64,000 nucleotides of DNA from Budorcas taxicolor (GCF_023091745.1 NC_068910.1:93128170-93192169), one strand, 5' to 3'. Positions 10,477 through 21,883 are shown, numbered from the stretch's first letter. Notes: generated from the sequence alone by a model not told the origin. Made by a program: numbers and translations.

Positions 10477-12837
10477 TATGTGAGAAATAAGCCTTATAGA
10501 TAAACTGGCATACATTTCTATTCAATAAGCATAATGCCTATTTGCTTTAAGTTCTACTCAGCTAGACAACCTGGGACATACAGAAAGAATAAAAAGCATT
10601 ATCTATACTTTCAATATACATATTGTCTATCAGGGAAGTTAAAAATAATATAGAAAATAATGAATAAGAAAACAAGGTCAGAGAAACTATGATGAATTGC
10701 TCAACTGCGTGATTGAGACAGTGGTCAAAGGAGGATTAAATCTAGGTAGATTGGATATTCTGGGATGCCTTTCTTATGATAACTGAACTTGAATTAGGGC
10801 TGATATAAGGGGATGGAGCCTGATGTCATAGAAAGGAGGAGGCATTCCAGTTGAGAGCAAAAACGTGACCCCAACTAAAATATTGGAATTATGAATACCT
10901 TCTCTGAGGAAGTATGACAATTTGAATTACAGGGGATGAAGGAAAAAAGAACTGCAGACTTGATAATTAAAACATGAACTTTGCAGTTCTCATTTCATTA
11001 CTTATATTTATTGATTAATAAGTGACTGCACTGAATAACTTTAAGATTCTATACTAATTCCAACACATTCATTCAGAAAAAAGAGAACCACTCTCAAAAA
11101 CAAAATCAAGTTTTTCCTTCATGGTATTAAGAAATATTAGAGCATATTCAAAGTAATGAATTGGAAACACTAATAATTTAAGTGGTTCTTTAGTCTACAT
11201 ACTGAGGAGGTATGGAGTGTGGAACAAGAAAGAGCAAAATTTCTCTCCAAGGAAAGTCAACTCTAACCTGGTGGGTCAGTACTTTAACCTCACAGCCTAC
11301 TCAATCCATCTCTATTTTTCTGGAACTAACAACAAGGCTGCCAAATGTGATCCATGCACTTGTCCACTAGAAACTGAATGGGAGCCATCAACTCATTTCA
11401 CACAGGTCAGCAAACAGCAATCAAAGGCTAATGGCTTTCTGTCACCACCAGCCCAGGCTAGGTGCAAAGGCCAACCTTGAGGTCAGAGGCTCTGCATCCC
11501 ATTACTATCCCAGGAACTGTCTAGTCCCCCTTTAAAAGGCAATTTACTTGGGGCAAAATTGGAAGTACCACCTGATTTGCTGTTTTCTCGGTGCTGCTTT
11601 CAAAAATATTGAAAAGTTTCTAAAGTGACAGAACTGATGGGCTGGCCTCTTTGTTAAATGTTTGGCAAGTTTGAGGGAACAATCATGAAAGAACTAATAG
11701 AGAAAAGTCAAGTCACACAATGACAAGAGGTGAATCAACATTAAATCCATGACAAAGACTCAGGCTAAAATGTTTTTATAGTCGTTAAGTGTAAAATACA
11801 GCCACAAAAAAGTGTTTCCAAGAGAAGCATTTTTTTGGCCACAAAGTAACCATTAACTGACATTAGTGATTAGCAGTAGATTGGTTGAAAATTATTACTT
11901 TTCTGGCTACATCATTAAAAATTTGAAATTATATGGAGTAGTTTACTTAATACTTGAGTCTAGAAATGATATTTTTTCAGAAACCATTTGACTCAAACTG
12001 TTGCATAAACAAGTTCTATATGTCTTATCATAGACTTTTAGATCACTTTGTCTTAAAATTAATGCAAAAACTGTCAACAAATGCAAAATCAAAATTGAAG
12101 TGAATATACTCTAAAATTAATGAAGATAAAGCTTCAGGCACTCTCCTCAAAACATAGGTCATATCTAAAGCTCTAGTAACTTTTTGATGATTCATTTTGT
12201 TATTTTTCCCCTATAGAAAACCTTTTAAATTATGTAAAATTTAGGCTACATAACTAGGGTGCATCCCTATCAACTGATTAATCCTATCATGAATCTATAA
12301 AAACCTACAAACACTATATCTAACTGTGCATTCTCAGTCTACACAAAAACCACTAGAAACAATATTTGAACAGATACTTCTCTGTGGGCCTCTTGGGGGA
12401 GACACAGCCCAAATAGTGGTTGCAGCATATTCTCATATTATTTCATAGCAAAACTACTCAGAGATCCACGCACAAACACAAGAACAAATGCAAATGCAAA
12501 GACAAAGGCAGAGTGAAAACAGGCACTAAGATCTGGAAAATGCTAAACAATTCCATTTAGGAAGGACTGAAAATATCTCATTCACTATGATGTTTAACTG
12601 CAATTAATAAGATATAAAACTATAGTTAGTTAGAAATTACATGACTTTCAATCAAAAATATACCAGCTTGTCAGTACTGTTTTGAGGTATGAACTAATTA
12701 ATAGAATTCATGCTTTACAAGACCCTATGTAATTTATTCTATAATTTATATGCAATAAAAACCATCATAATTTATCACAGCTATTGACATTTTGCATAAA
12801 TTATGTATACATGGATGTATTATATATTATTCAAAGG
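10231..12837. other. Long single-copy stretch
   Basis: About 2.6 kb with no recognised interspersed repeat apart from the TA run at 10430-10473. No convincing gene: the 87-codon frame at 11217-11480 has no flanking splice or promoter signal I can support. The part at 11200-11720 is less AT-rich and repeat-free and is a candidate conserved non-coding element. Confidence 0.5.
10430..10473. repeat. (TA)n microsatellite
   Basis: About 22 uninterrupted TA units. It is self-complementary, so it can extrude as a cruciform. Confidence 0.95.
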
Positions 12838-12920
12838 CATATATATATATACACACATATGTGTGTGTGTGTATACATACACATGTATATATATATGTGT
12901 GTGTGTATATATATATATAG
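12838..12920. repeat. Mixed TA/CA/TG microsatellite, palindromic
   Basis: Alternating TA, AC and TG blocks, including ACACACATATGTGTGT, a perfect palindrome. It abuts the start of the Bov-tA at 12921. Confidence 0.9.
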
Positions 12921-13121
12921 GCTTCCCTGGTGGCTTAGAAGGTAAAGAACCTGCCTGTAATACAGGAGTCACATGTTTGAACCCTGGGTTGGGGAGATCC
13001 CCTGGAGAAGGAAAACCACTGGCAACCCACTCCAGTATTTTGCCTGGAAAATCCCATAGACAGAGATCGGTGCAGCTACAGTCCATGGAGTCCCAAAAAG
13101 TTGGACATGGCGGATCACCTA

Positions 13122-13125
<4 letters not shown>
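12921..13125 (+). mobile_element. Bov-tA SINE between microsatellites
   Basis: Sense copy starting 'gcttccctggtggctta', with its tail running into a CA microsatellite (13122-13168). TG-rich repeat to the left and CA-rich repeat to the right make the flanks inverted repeats of each other. Confidence 0.93.

Positions 13126-13168
<43 letters not shown>
13122..13168. repeat. (CA)n microsatellite with CGCGCG
   Basis: A CA run preceded by CACGCGCGCACA. It follows the Bov-tA tail directly, consistent with expansion from the SINE 3' end. Confidence 0.95.
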
Positions 13169-13169
<1 letters not shown>

Positions 13170-13180
13170 ATATGTGTGTA

Positions 13181-13636
13181 ATAAGAACTGAAGAGGGAAC
13201 AGACTGGTTCAAAATTGGGAAAGGAGTTTGTCAAGCTGTATATTGACACACTGCTTATTTAACTTACATACACAGTGCATCATGCAAAATGCTGGGCTGG
13301 ATGAGGCTGATGTTGGAATTGAGATTGCCAGGATAAACATCAACAACCTCAGATATGGAGATTATACAATCCTAAAGGCAGAAAGTGAAGAGGAACTAAA
13401 GAGCCTCTTGATAAAGGTGAAAGGGTAGAGTGAAAAAGCTGGCTTAAAACTCCACACTCAAAAAGCATCATGGCATCCAGTCCCATCACTTCATGGCAAA
13501 CAGGGAAAGAGTGACACACCTCATTTTCTTGGGCTCCAAAATCAATGTGGTTGGTGACTGCATCCATGAAATTAAAAGAAGCTCGCTCCTTCAAAGAAAA
13601 ACTATGACAAACCTAGACAGCATATTAAAAAGTAGA
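13181..13636 (+). mobile_element. BovB LINE, left part (host of L1)
   Basis: Sense BovB starting near the RT core and ending at 'agcatattaaaaagtaga', where a young L1 interrupts it; it resumes at 14645. The RT active-site position reads YGDY (13354-13365) instead of YADD, so both catalytic-box residues next to the first Asp are altered. A TAG stop follows at about 13426. Confidence 0.93.
13627..13636 (+). repeat. Target-site duplication of the L1 (left)
   Basis: AAAAAGTAGA at 13627-13636 is repeated at 14645-14654. On the minus strand the nick site reads TTTTT/AATA, a good L1 endonuclease target. Confidence 0.85.
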
Positions 13637-14644
13637 CCCAATCAAAAAATGGGCCAAAGAACTAAATAGACATTTCTCCAAAGAAGACATACGGATGGCT
13701 AACAAACACATGAAAAGATGCTCAACATCACTCATTATTAGAGAAATGCAAATCAAAACCACAATGAGGTACCACTTCACACCAGTCAGAATGGCTGTGA
13801 TCCAAAAATCTGCAAGCAATAAATGCTGGAGAGGGTGTGGAGAAAAGGGAACCCTCCAACACTGTTGGTGGGAATGCAAACTAGTACAGCCACTTTGGAG
13901 AACAGTGTGGAGATTCCTTAAGAAACTGGAAATAGAACTGCCTTATGACCCAGCAATCCCACTGCTGGGCATACACACCGAGGAAACCAGAATTGAAAGA
14001 GACACATGTACCCCAATGTTCATCGCAGCACTGTTTATAATAGCCAGGACATGGAAACAACCTAGATGTCCATCAGCAGATGAATGGATAAGAAAGCTGT
14101 GGTACATATACACAATGGAGTATTACTCAGCCATTAAAAAGAATACATTTGAATCAGTTCTAATGAGATGGATGAAACTGGAGCCAACTATACAGAGTGA
14201 AGTAAGCCAGAAAGAAAAACACCAATACAGTATACTAACACATATATATGGAATTTAGAAAGATGGCAATGACGACCCTGTATGCAAGACAGCAAAAAAG
14301 ACACAGATGTGTATAACAGGCTTGTGGACTCAGAGGGAGAGGGAGAGGGTGGGATGATTTGGGAGAATGGCATTGTAACATGTATACTATCATGTAAGAA
14401 TTGAATCGCCAGTCTATGTCTGACGCAGGATACAGCATGCTTGGGGCTGGTGCATGGTGATGACCCAGAGGGATGTTGTGGGGAGGGAGGAAGGAGGGGG
14501 GTTCATGTTTGGGAACGCATGTACACCCGTGGTTGATTCATGTCAATGTATGGCAAAACCAATACAGTATTGTAAATTAAAATAAAGGAAAAAAAAATTA
14601 CCAAAAAAAAAAATAATAAAGGAAATGAAAGCAAAAAAAAAAAA
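13637..14644 (+). mobile_element. Young ruminant L1, 5'-truncated 3' end
   Basis: About 1 kb of L1 3' sequence: the ORF2 C-terminus (13638-14258), a G-rich 3'UTR (14260-14580), then 'accaatacagtattgtaaattaaaataaa' and a long A-tail to 14649. It is bounded by a 10-bp target-site duplication. The ORF2 tail is uninterrupted, so this is a recent insertion. It sits inside BovB. Confidence 0.95.
13638..14258 (+). pseudogene. L1 ORF2 protein C-terminus
   Basis: About 206 codons are open from the truncation point to the natural stop. Counting from the Met at 13695, a cysteine/histidine cluster (C44, C48, H56, C57, C61 in CWRGC...HCWWEC) is the C-terminal Cys-rich domain that helps ORF2p bind L1 RNA. 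Endonuclease and RT domains are absent owing to 5' truncation, so no mobilising activity can come from this copy. The element lies on the same strand as its BovB host. Confidence 0.92.
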
Positions 14645-15122
14645 AAAAAGTAGAGACATCACTTTGCCGACAAACGTCCATATAGTCAAAGCTATGATTT
14701 TTCCACTAGTCATGTATGGATGTGAGAGGTGGATTATAAAGAAGGCTGAGCACTGAAGAACTGATGCCTTCAAATTGTGTTGCTGGAGAAGATTCTTGAG
14801 AGTCCCTTGGACTGCAAGGAGATCAAACCAGTCAATATTAAAGGAAATCACCCCTGAATATTCATTGGAAGGACTGATGCTAAAGCTCTGATACTTTGGC
14901 CACCTGAAGCAAAGAGCCAACTCATTCGGAAAAGATCCTGATGCTGGGAAAGATTGAAGGAAGGAGGAGAATGAGATGACAGAGGATGAGATGGTTGGAT
15001 GACATTGCCTATTCAGTGGACATGAGTTTGAGCAAATTTGGGGAAATAGTGAGGGACAGGGAAGTCTGGCATGCTGCCATCCATGGGGTTGCAAAGAGTT
15101 GGACACAACTGAGCAACTGAAT
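14645..15122 (+). mobile_element. BovB LINE, right part (3' end)
   Basis: Continues the BovB interrupted at 13636, from 'agagacatcactttgccgac' to the tail 'gttggacacaactgagcaactgaataacc'. It contains several frameshifts. It is followed directly by a TA/TG microsatellite. Confidence 0.93.
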
Positions 15123-15126
15123 AACC

Positions 15127-15230
15127 ACATATATATATATGTATATATATATATAATATATATACATACACATACATACATATGTGCATATATGTGTGTA
15201 TATATATATATATATATACATATAAAACTA
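15127..15230. repeat. TA/CA-rich compound microsatellite
   Basis: About 100 bases of TATA, TACA and TGTG blocks grown from the BovB 3' end. Confidence 0.92.
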
Positions 15231-16310
15231 GGAATACATCAGTCATGTTTTTCAACACAGCACAGAAATCTATTTCTAGAATTATCTTTAAAATATGTAC
15301 CTATGAAAAATAACTTAGAGTCATCAAAGTTTAGTAATAACCTGAGTTATGCTGTTTTAACAGATACTGTTCAGATTCTAAAATAACTTGCCTTGAAAGC
15401 TAGTTTTTTCCTAATGCTTTTAAATAGATTTTATTTAGAGAAAAGTTCAAAAACATATAGGAAGTTCTTGTATACCCTTTAACCAGCTTTCCTTAAAGTT
15501 AATATCATATACAATCATCGTATATCTATCAAAAGCAGGAAATTAACAGAGGTCGATACTACTAACTAAACCACAGAGCTTATTTTAATTTCATTCATTT
15601 TTTCCCCCTAGTGTCTTTCCAGGATCCAATCCAGAATCCCACATTGTACTTCATTTCTGTTTCCCTAGTATCTCCCAATCTGTGACAATTCTTCAGTCAT
15701 TCTTAATCTTTCATTCTGAAGCTTCCCTTTTAGTAGGAATTCCATTTATTTTCTCAAATAACAAGATAGACATCAATTTCCACTATTGCCACAATGATGT
15801 TATTACTATGCCAAACACTCACTTCAATGTGAAATTATCATTCATTTTGTGAAAATGAAACTACACAAATATTTAGGGTCATGAAAGGAAGAATAATTTC
15901 AATATAAACATTGCTCACATATAATCATTTTTTTTCATTCTTTCACTAGCATAATATCTGTTTGAAATATGTCTTATTTAATCTCATTTTATAAGTGATG
16001 AAATTTTGTCTCAGAAAAGGTACTTTCTACAAATTACTTAACTGATGAGCAGCAAACCAGAATTTTAAAATTGTTTTTGTATTAAAATTTATATGTTCTA
16101 GATAATCTCCCGTGCATGCCAACTAGGTATGATTAGGTCTTTGTAGACTGTAACACCTAACTCCTAAAGCATCTACATCTTTTTTTGCTGTCTTGCAAAG
16201 CTTTAGCTGCTCACTCACAATAAAATATGACACATCTGAATAGAACTGTTGGTTGCCAAGTCCTAGCATGATCAATAGATTGTCAGGTTTGTATTAATTT
16301 TTTATTTTTC
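15231..16310. other. Single-copy DNA with old L1M remnant
   Basis: The part at about 15450-15740 resembles the reverse of an L1M 3'UTR ('ggatccaatccagaatcccacattgtactt', 'aatctgtgacaattc'). The rest shows no gene or repeat I recognise. Confidence 0.45.
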
Positions 16311-16597
16311 CATTCAGTTCCGTTCAGTTCCGTTACTCAGTCGTGTCCGACTCTTTGCGACCCCCTGAATTGCAGCACGCCAGGCTTCCCTGTCCATCAC
16401 CAACTCCCAGAGTTCACCCAAACTCATGTCCATCGAGTCAGTGATGCCATCCAGCCATCTCATCCTCTGTAGTCCCCTTCTCCTCCTGCCCCCAATCCCT
16501 CCCAGCGTCAGAGTCTTTTCCAATGAGTTAACTCTTTGCATGAGGTGGCCAAAGTACGGGAGTTTCAGCTTTAGCATCATTCCTTCCAAAGAAATTA
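16311..16597 (-). mobile_element. BovB LINE 3' end, 5'-truncated
   Basis: Antisense copy of the last ~290 bases of BovB, starting with the repeated 'cagttccgttcagttccg' end. Low divergence: the 91-codon minus-strand frame is open across it. It inserted next to, or inside, the ERV-L remnant that follows. Confidence 0.93.
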
Positions 16598-17029
16598 GGC
16601 AGTGTCAAATACTACATATATACAAATAATAAGTCTTCCTAACATCATTCACAGGAATTTCAATGAGCCAAAAAGTCCCTTTCTGAACACCAGTACTAAA
16701 TTTCTCCCTTCACGTTGCCTCCTAGTTTTGAAAGGAATTACATTCAAAGAGGTCTACACACATACCTTTCTCCAGATTTCCTTGTCACCAAATTACTATG
16801 CCGTCTGATCTATGCATCATGGACTGGGTGTTTCCTGTTCAAAAAGCCATAAAGTTGTGTACACACACCAGCACTTAATCATCAAACAGAAGTGGTATAT
16901 ACGTAACTGACTAGTCTATACAGGCCCAAGAAGGACCTGAGGGTACAAATAAGTTACATGAAGAGTGGTCCAAAAACCTAAGGTGCCTACACCTCCCACA
17001 CTACCTTTTACTCAGCCTATATCTAAGGC

Positions 17030-17450
17030 TTCATGTGGAGCTCCCTACAATCAGCACACAGAAGAAAAAAGAACTTGGGCCTGGTTTCGAGATGGTTCTA
17101 CATAATATACAGGCACCTCCCCAAAGTGGACAACTATAGCACTGAAGCCCATTTCTGGACATCCCTGAAGGACAGCAGTGAAGGGAAATCCTTCTTGTGG
17201 GCAATACATTGAGCAATTCACTTGGATGATAACTTCACAAGAAAGCAGAATCAGAGAAATGGCTAGATATGCGATCTTTTACCAGTATACGGGCAATGGC
17301 CAGTGTTTTGGCAGGATGGTCAAGGACTTAGAAGAATACAGTTGGAAAATGGGTGACATGGTAATCTGAGGAAGAGGTATGTGGATAGACCTCTCTGAAT
17401 AGGCAACAAAATGTGAAGATATTTGTGTACCATGTGAATGCCTACCACAA
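17030..17450 (+). pseudogene. ERV-L RNase H relic
   Basis: Conceptual translation shows AWFRDGS at 17079-17099, where the first catalytic Asp of retroviral RNase H is expected. The segment ends with VYHVNAY near 17425-17445, the usual C-terminal RNase H signature. Several in-frame stops lie between. A 15-base phrase TGTGAATGCCTACCA is duplicated at about 17432 and 17459. It cannot encode an active enzyme. Confidence 0.7.
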
Positions 17451-17617
17451 GGTAATTGTGTGAATGCCTACCAGAGTTTGTTTGTTTGTTTTTAATAATT
17501 CTATGCCTATGACCTATTCTGTGTATACCAGTGTGCTTTTTCCCCAGCCGCCCTAGTAAGCACCTAAAAAGCTTATGAACAAAGTGGCCAGAGTGGCAAG
17601 GGCATAAGTTACATAGG

Positions 17618-17938
17618 GGCTTCCCTGGTAGCTCAGCTGGCAAAGAAGCCGCTTGCAGTGCAGGAGGCCCTAGTTCAATTCCTGGGTCAGGAAGATCCAC
17701 TGGAGAAGGGATAGGCTAACCACTCCAGTATTCTTGGCCTTCCCTGGTGACTCAAGTGGTAAAGAATCCACCTGCAATGCAGGAGACCTGGGTTCAACCC
17801 CTGGGTTGGGAAGATCTTCTGGAGAAAGGTATGGCAACCAACTTCATTATTCTTGCCTGGAGAATGTCCATGGTCAGAGGAGCCTGGGGAGCAATAGTCA
17901 ATGGGGTCTTAAAGAGTTGAACATGACTGAGTGACTAA
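17618..17938 (+). mobile_element. Bov-tA SINE with two tRNA-like heads
   Basis: Two head units (about 17618-17735 and 17740-17830), then the Bov-A tail, ending in CACAGCACAGCA repeats. It interrupts the ERV-L body between RNase H and integrase. Confidence 0.9.
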
Positions 17939-17939
17939 A

Positions 17940-18330
17940 CACAGCACAGCACACAGCAATATGGACTTCCACTCATCAAAGCAGGCTGCCTACAGTCAGT
18001 GGCCTCTCTGCCAGCTGCAGAGGCCAATACTGAGTTTCAGAATATGGTACCATTCCCTGGGGGTGATCATCCAGCCACTTTCTGGCAAGTTGATTACGCT
18101 GGACTGTTTACATCATGGCATCATGGAAGGAGCAATGTTTTATGTTTATGTTTAATGTTTACTCGAACAGTCACTTACTCTGGATGCAGATTTGTCTATC
18201 CTGCACACAGTGCTTCTGTCGAAAATACCATCTGTGTGGACTTAAAGAGAATATTTTATCCACAATTAGAGTATTCCACTGAATTGCTTCTGATCAAAAA
18301 TTTACTTCCTAGAATCTTCCCATTGTCATG
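17940..18330 (+). pseudogene. ERV-L integrase relic
   Basis: The frame at 17999-18331 contains WQVDYAGLF (about 18082-18108), where the first Asp of the integrase DDE core is expected, and a downstream FVYPAHSAS segment near 18195-18222. Further conserved core sequence is shifted and lost. A defective remnant. Confidence 0.65.
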
Positions 18331-18639
18331 AGAAAGCTGGCTTGATAGAACAATAGCATGATCTTTTGATGACCCAGATATGGTACCTGCTATGTGGCAA
18401 TACGTTACAGGATTGGACAAGTTTCTCTAGAAGACTATATATGCTATGAATCAGTATCCGACATATATTGCTGTTTCTTGCATAGCCAGAACTAATGAGT
18501 CAAGAAGTGGAAGTGAGAATGGTGACACTCACTAACCCCTTAGTAATTCACTGGCAAAACATGTGTTTTTTGTTCCCATGACCTCATGTTCTGTTAGCCT
18601 AAAAGTCATTGTTCCTAAGGAAGGAATATTTCTGCCAGA

Positions 18640-18800
18640 GGACACAACAATGACTCTACTAAACTGGAAGTTAGGACTGCCACTTGGCCACTCTCAACTC
18701 TTTCTGTCACTCAAATAATAGACAAAGAAGAGCTACTGTACTTGGTGGGGTGATTGATCTTGGCTACCAAGGGAAGATCAGACTCTTCCTGCAGTGGAGG
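18640..18800 (+). pseudogene. ERV-L dUTPase-like relic
   Basis: Translation at about 18738-18790 gives GVIDLGYQGKI, matching the layout of dUTPase motif 3 (G-V-I-D-x-x-Y-x-G). A glycine stands where an acidic residue is common. A dUTPase downstream of integrase is typical of ERV-L. Short, broken and inactive. Confidence 0.6.
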
Positions 18801-18835
18801 TATGGATGAGTATGTCTAGAATACAGGAGATCACT

Positions 18836-19057
18836 TTGTGCTTGTGTGCTCATGCTTAGGCACTCAGTCATGTCTAACTTTTTGCGACCCCATGGACTAT
18901 AGCCCACCAGGTTCCTCTGTCCATGGGCATTCTCCAGGCAAGAATACTGGAGTGGGTTGCCATTTGCTTCTCCAGGGGATCTTCCCAACCCAGGGATCAA
19001 ACCCAGTCTCCTGCATTGCAAGTGAATTCTTTACCATCTGAACCACCAAGGAAGCCA
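18836..19057 (-). mobile_element. Bov-tA SINE in ERV-L
   Basis: Reverse copy with the tail first ('gcactcagtcatgtctaac') and the head end 'accaccaaggaagcc' last. Flanks are GAGATCACTTTG (about 18828) and GAGATCATTTTG (about 19063), a 12-bp target-site duplication with one mismatch. Confidence 0.93.
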
Positions 19058-19542
19058 CTTGAGAGATCATTTTGGGTTTCTCTTACAATTACCATGCCTT
19101 TGGATTGAATTCAATGGAAACTTACAACAACCAAATCCAGGCGGGACTCATAAACTCTTCAGGAATGAAGTTTTGTGTCACCCAATGTGGCAAAGAAACA
19201 TAACCTTGCTGAAGACAAGCGGCATATAGAATGAAAAGTGGAAGGAGGTAGTGATAAGCAACAGTTACTAGTTACAAAAGCAAATAGTATAATTTTTAGG
19301 AGTGTTCTTCCTTATTTGTTTGTGAATATGTTTGCATGTGTGTGTATAGCAAATATCTTTGTTTTCTTCTCTTTTGTTTCATCATATAACATAAGATGTA
19401 TTATCATTATAGTATTTAAGTATTGTTAACTTTATATCATAGTATTCACGGTATGAAATATCAAGGAGAAGAGTAAATACAGCTCAAACCCCTCCTCTTC
19501 TGGAGAACGGATTACTGGGTATCTGGTTACATGCAAGTGAAG

Positions 19543-19733
19543 TGAAAGTGAAGGTCCTCAGTCATGTCTGACTCTTTGCGACCCCATGGACTATACAGTC
19601 CATGGAATTCTCCAGGTCGGAATATTGAAGTGGGTAGCATTTCCCTTCTCCAGGGGATCTTCCCAACCCTGGGATGAAACCAAGGGTCTCCTCCATTGCA
19701 GGCAGATTCTTTACCAGCTGAGCCTCAAGGATT
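19543..19733 (-). mobile_element. Bov-tA SINE in ERV-L 3' region
   Basis: Reverse copy with small deletions. TTACATGCA occurs on both sides (about 19533 and 19732), the target-site duplication. Confidence 0.9.
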
Positions 19734-19937
19734 ACATGCAGGATAGTTGTACAATAGTAGGTGGAATTCTGATGGTGTTATTGTCTTTATTTGGAGATTA
19801 AGTATCATTAAGAAGATATACATGTGCTCTATGTCGATAAGAAGTGAACTTGTATTTGAAAAGAGTATTTCAACATATGAGTTTTATGGGCCCTCATCAT
19901 TCATACTATAACATATAAAAATAAATCATACACACAC

Positions 19938-20170
19938 AGCTAATTCTTGACTTGAGTTTTAACCTGGTAAGTCCACTTATATGAGGATTTTTTCAATAAA
20001 TACTATAGTACTATACAATTGGCCATTGGTTGAATCTGCAGAGATGTAATCATAGATTTGGAGGGCCAATTGATTATGGTAATTGAGGACTGGTGGAGTT
20101 TGGTATCCACAATAGGTCCTGCGACCAATGCCTTTTGTATACTGAGAAATGACTTTGTATTCTTTACATC
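19938..20170 (+). mobile_element. Tigger-type (TcMar) DNA transposon fragment
   Basis: Sequence with 'tcaataaatactatagtact', 'ggttgaatctgcagagatg' and 'ggagggccaattga' matches the end structure of Tigger elements. CpG-rich positions have decayed to TG/CA. Non-coding, ancient. Confidence 0.7.
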
Positions 20171-20254
20171 AATTATAAATGTGTGTTTGTGTGTGTGCAT
20201 GCATGTGCACATACGATTGGATTTATTTCTCAGGAGAAGTTAGACTAATGCAAA

Positions 20255-20455
20255 TGACCATTGAGAAGGAGGTCTCTGACTGAGAAGGAGACCAAGGAGA
20301 AGGTAGTGAAAGCCAAGGAGAGAGACCTCAGAAGAAAACAAATTACTGACCCCTTGATGTTGACTTCTGGCCTCCAGAATTGTGAGAAAATAAATGTGCT
20401 AAGTTACACATTCTGTATTATTTCATTATGGCAACCCTAGTCCGCTACTAAAATA
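20255..20455 (+). mobile_element. MaLR LTR 3' portion
   Basis: Sense-strand phrases 'ctggcctccagaattgtgagaaaataaat' and 'attatggcaaccctagtc' are the 3' half of an MLT1/MST-type LTR. The 5' part is lost or too diverged to see. Confidence 0.7.
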
Positions 20456-20734
20456 AAATACAGGCTTTCACTGTCATAAAAATAACAAAAAATTCAGACC
20501 TGCATTAAAACACAAAATATGTGGAAGAATGCAGAGTTGAGTAATAAATAACTTTCCCAGGCAACAATATGTCACTTCTTGTCTTCCCATCTTCTAATTC
20601 CCCGAGCTCTATAGGAGAGCTTTTTGAGTTAAGTGAACCTAGTATACATTCACACTTGAGCCTATTTCCTCAAATGGACTTACTATATGGACCCCACACC
20701 ACAATGAAGAGGATGTCTAAATAAGGATATTCCT

Positions 20735-21185
20735 GACTGTTTCACACATTACACATATCATACTAGATTTATATTGCATATAACAAATTGCCACCAATTC
20801 AATGACTTCAAACACTATTCATCTGTCATCTCAGTGTTTCTGTAGGTCAAAGGTCCAAGGACTGATTAACTGTGTCTTCAGATAAAGATCTACTAACGCT
20901 GAAATCAGAGAGTTGCTCAGGTTTGCACGTTCATCTTGAGCTTGGAATCCTCTTCCAAACCCATTCACACTACTGGCAAAGTTCAGTTTCTTATGTTTGT
21001 AGGACTGAGACACTGTCTTCATGCTAGATAAGGGCCAAAGGTTACTCTAAGCAATTAGAGTCTTTCTTCAAGTCCTTGACACATTGGTCCCTTCATCTTC
21101 AGGGTGAGCAATGTAGAATGCTTCTACTATAGTATTTGACTTTATGAAGGCCCCAGTCTCTTTGACAGGCTTACCTGGTAGTGTT
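20735..21185 (-). mobile_element. Possible ancient LTR-type remnant
   Basis: 'ataacaaattgccaccaattcaatgacttcaaac' followed by a 'ctgtaggtcaaaggtc' block resembles the reverse of old MaLR-like LTRs. I cannot place the family. Divergence is high. Confidence 0.35.
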
Positions 21186-21233
21186 AATAAAACCAGATAG
21201 TCTCTCTTTTCCAAGATATTAAAATATTCTTAC

Positions 21234-21252
21234 TTTAGACAGTATATTAAAA
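21234..21252 (+). mobile_element. Short BovB stub left of L1
   Basis: 'tagacagtatattaaaaa' matches the BovB sequence that ends at the L1 junction at 13636. BovB resumes to the right of the L1 at about 21884. Confidence 0.6.
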
Positions 21253-21880
21253 ACCAGAATTGAAAGAGACACGTGTACCCCAATGTTCATTGCAGCACTG
21301 TTTATAATAGCCAGGACATGGAAACAACCTAGATGTCCATCAGCACATGAATGGATAAGAAAGCTGTGGTACATATACACAATGGAGTATTACTCAGCCA
21401 TTAAAAAGAATACATTTGAATCAGTTCTAATGAGATAGATGAAACTGGAGCTGATTATACAGAGTGAAGTAAGCCAGAAAGAAAAACACCAATATAGTAT
21501 ACTAACACATATATATGGCATTTAGAAAGAGGGTAATGATGACCCTGTATGCGAGACAGCAAAAGAGACACAGATGTATAGAATGGACTTTTGGACTCTG
21601 AGGGAGAGGAAGAGGGTTGGATGATTTGGGAGAATGGCACTGAAACACGTATACTATCATGTAAGAAATGAATCGCCAGTCTATGTTTGATACAGGATAT
21701 AGGATGCCTGTGGCTGGTGCACGGGGATGATCCAGAGAGACGATATGGGGTGGGAGGTGGGAGTGGGGCTCAGGATTGGGAACTCATGTACACCCGTGGT
21801 GGATTCATGTCAATGTATGGCAAAACCAATACAGTATTGTAAAGTAAAATAAAGTAAAAATAAACATTTAAAAAAAAAAA
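21253..21880 (+). mobile_element. Young ruminant L1 3' end, second copy
   Basis: L1 3' end starting about 350 bases further 3' in the L1 than the copy at 13637, so it is a separate truncation. The ORF2 tail is broken by a TAG at 21436-21438. It ends with 'accaatacagtattgtaaagtaaaataaag' and an A-tail. It is flanked by BovB at the same internal site as the first copy. Confidence 0.93.
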
Positions 21881-21883
21881 GCA

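Larger units (their letters stand above)
16680..19930 (+). mobile_element. ERV-L type endogenous retrovirus, pol-to-3' remnant
   Basis: A decayed class III (ERV-L-like) provirus body reads in sense order through the end of RT, RNase H, integrase and a dUTPase-like segment, then 3' non-coding sequence. I assign ERV-L because the dUTPase follows integrase. Every frame is broken by stops and frameshifts. Three Bov-tA SINEs (17618, 18836, 19543) split it. I recognise no flanking LTR pair. Boundaries are approximate. Confidence 0.8.

Noticed and set aside
11217..11480. 87-codon open frame in single-copy DNA as a host gene
   Set aside because: No recognisable domain, no supported promoter, splice or poly(A) context, and the length is within chance for 64 kb.
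12803..13246. 147-codon plus-strand frame as a gene
   Set aside because: Spans a TA/CA repeat, a Bov-tA SINE and a CA repeat. Purely repeat-derived.
14543..15181. 212-codon minus-strand frame, the longest in the window
   Set aside because: It is the antisense of a BovB 3' end plus A-tail and microsatellite. No independent coding evidence.
17931..18331. Domesticated integrase or other host gene from the ERV-L body
   Set aside because: Frames are short, broken by stops and a Bov-tA, and the conserved core is only partial. It fits neutral decay.
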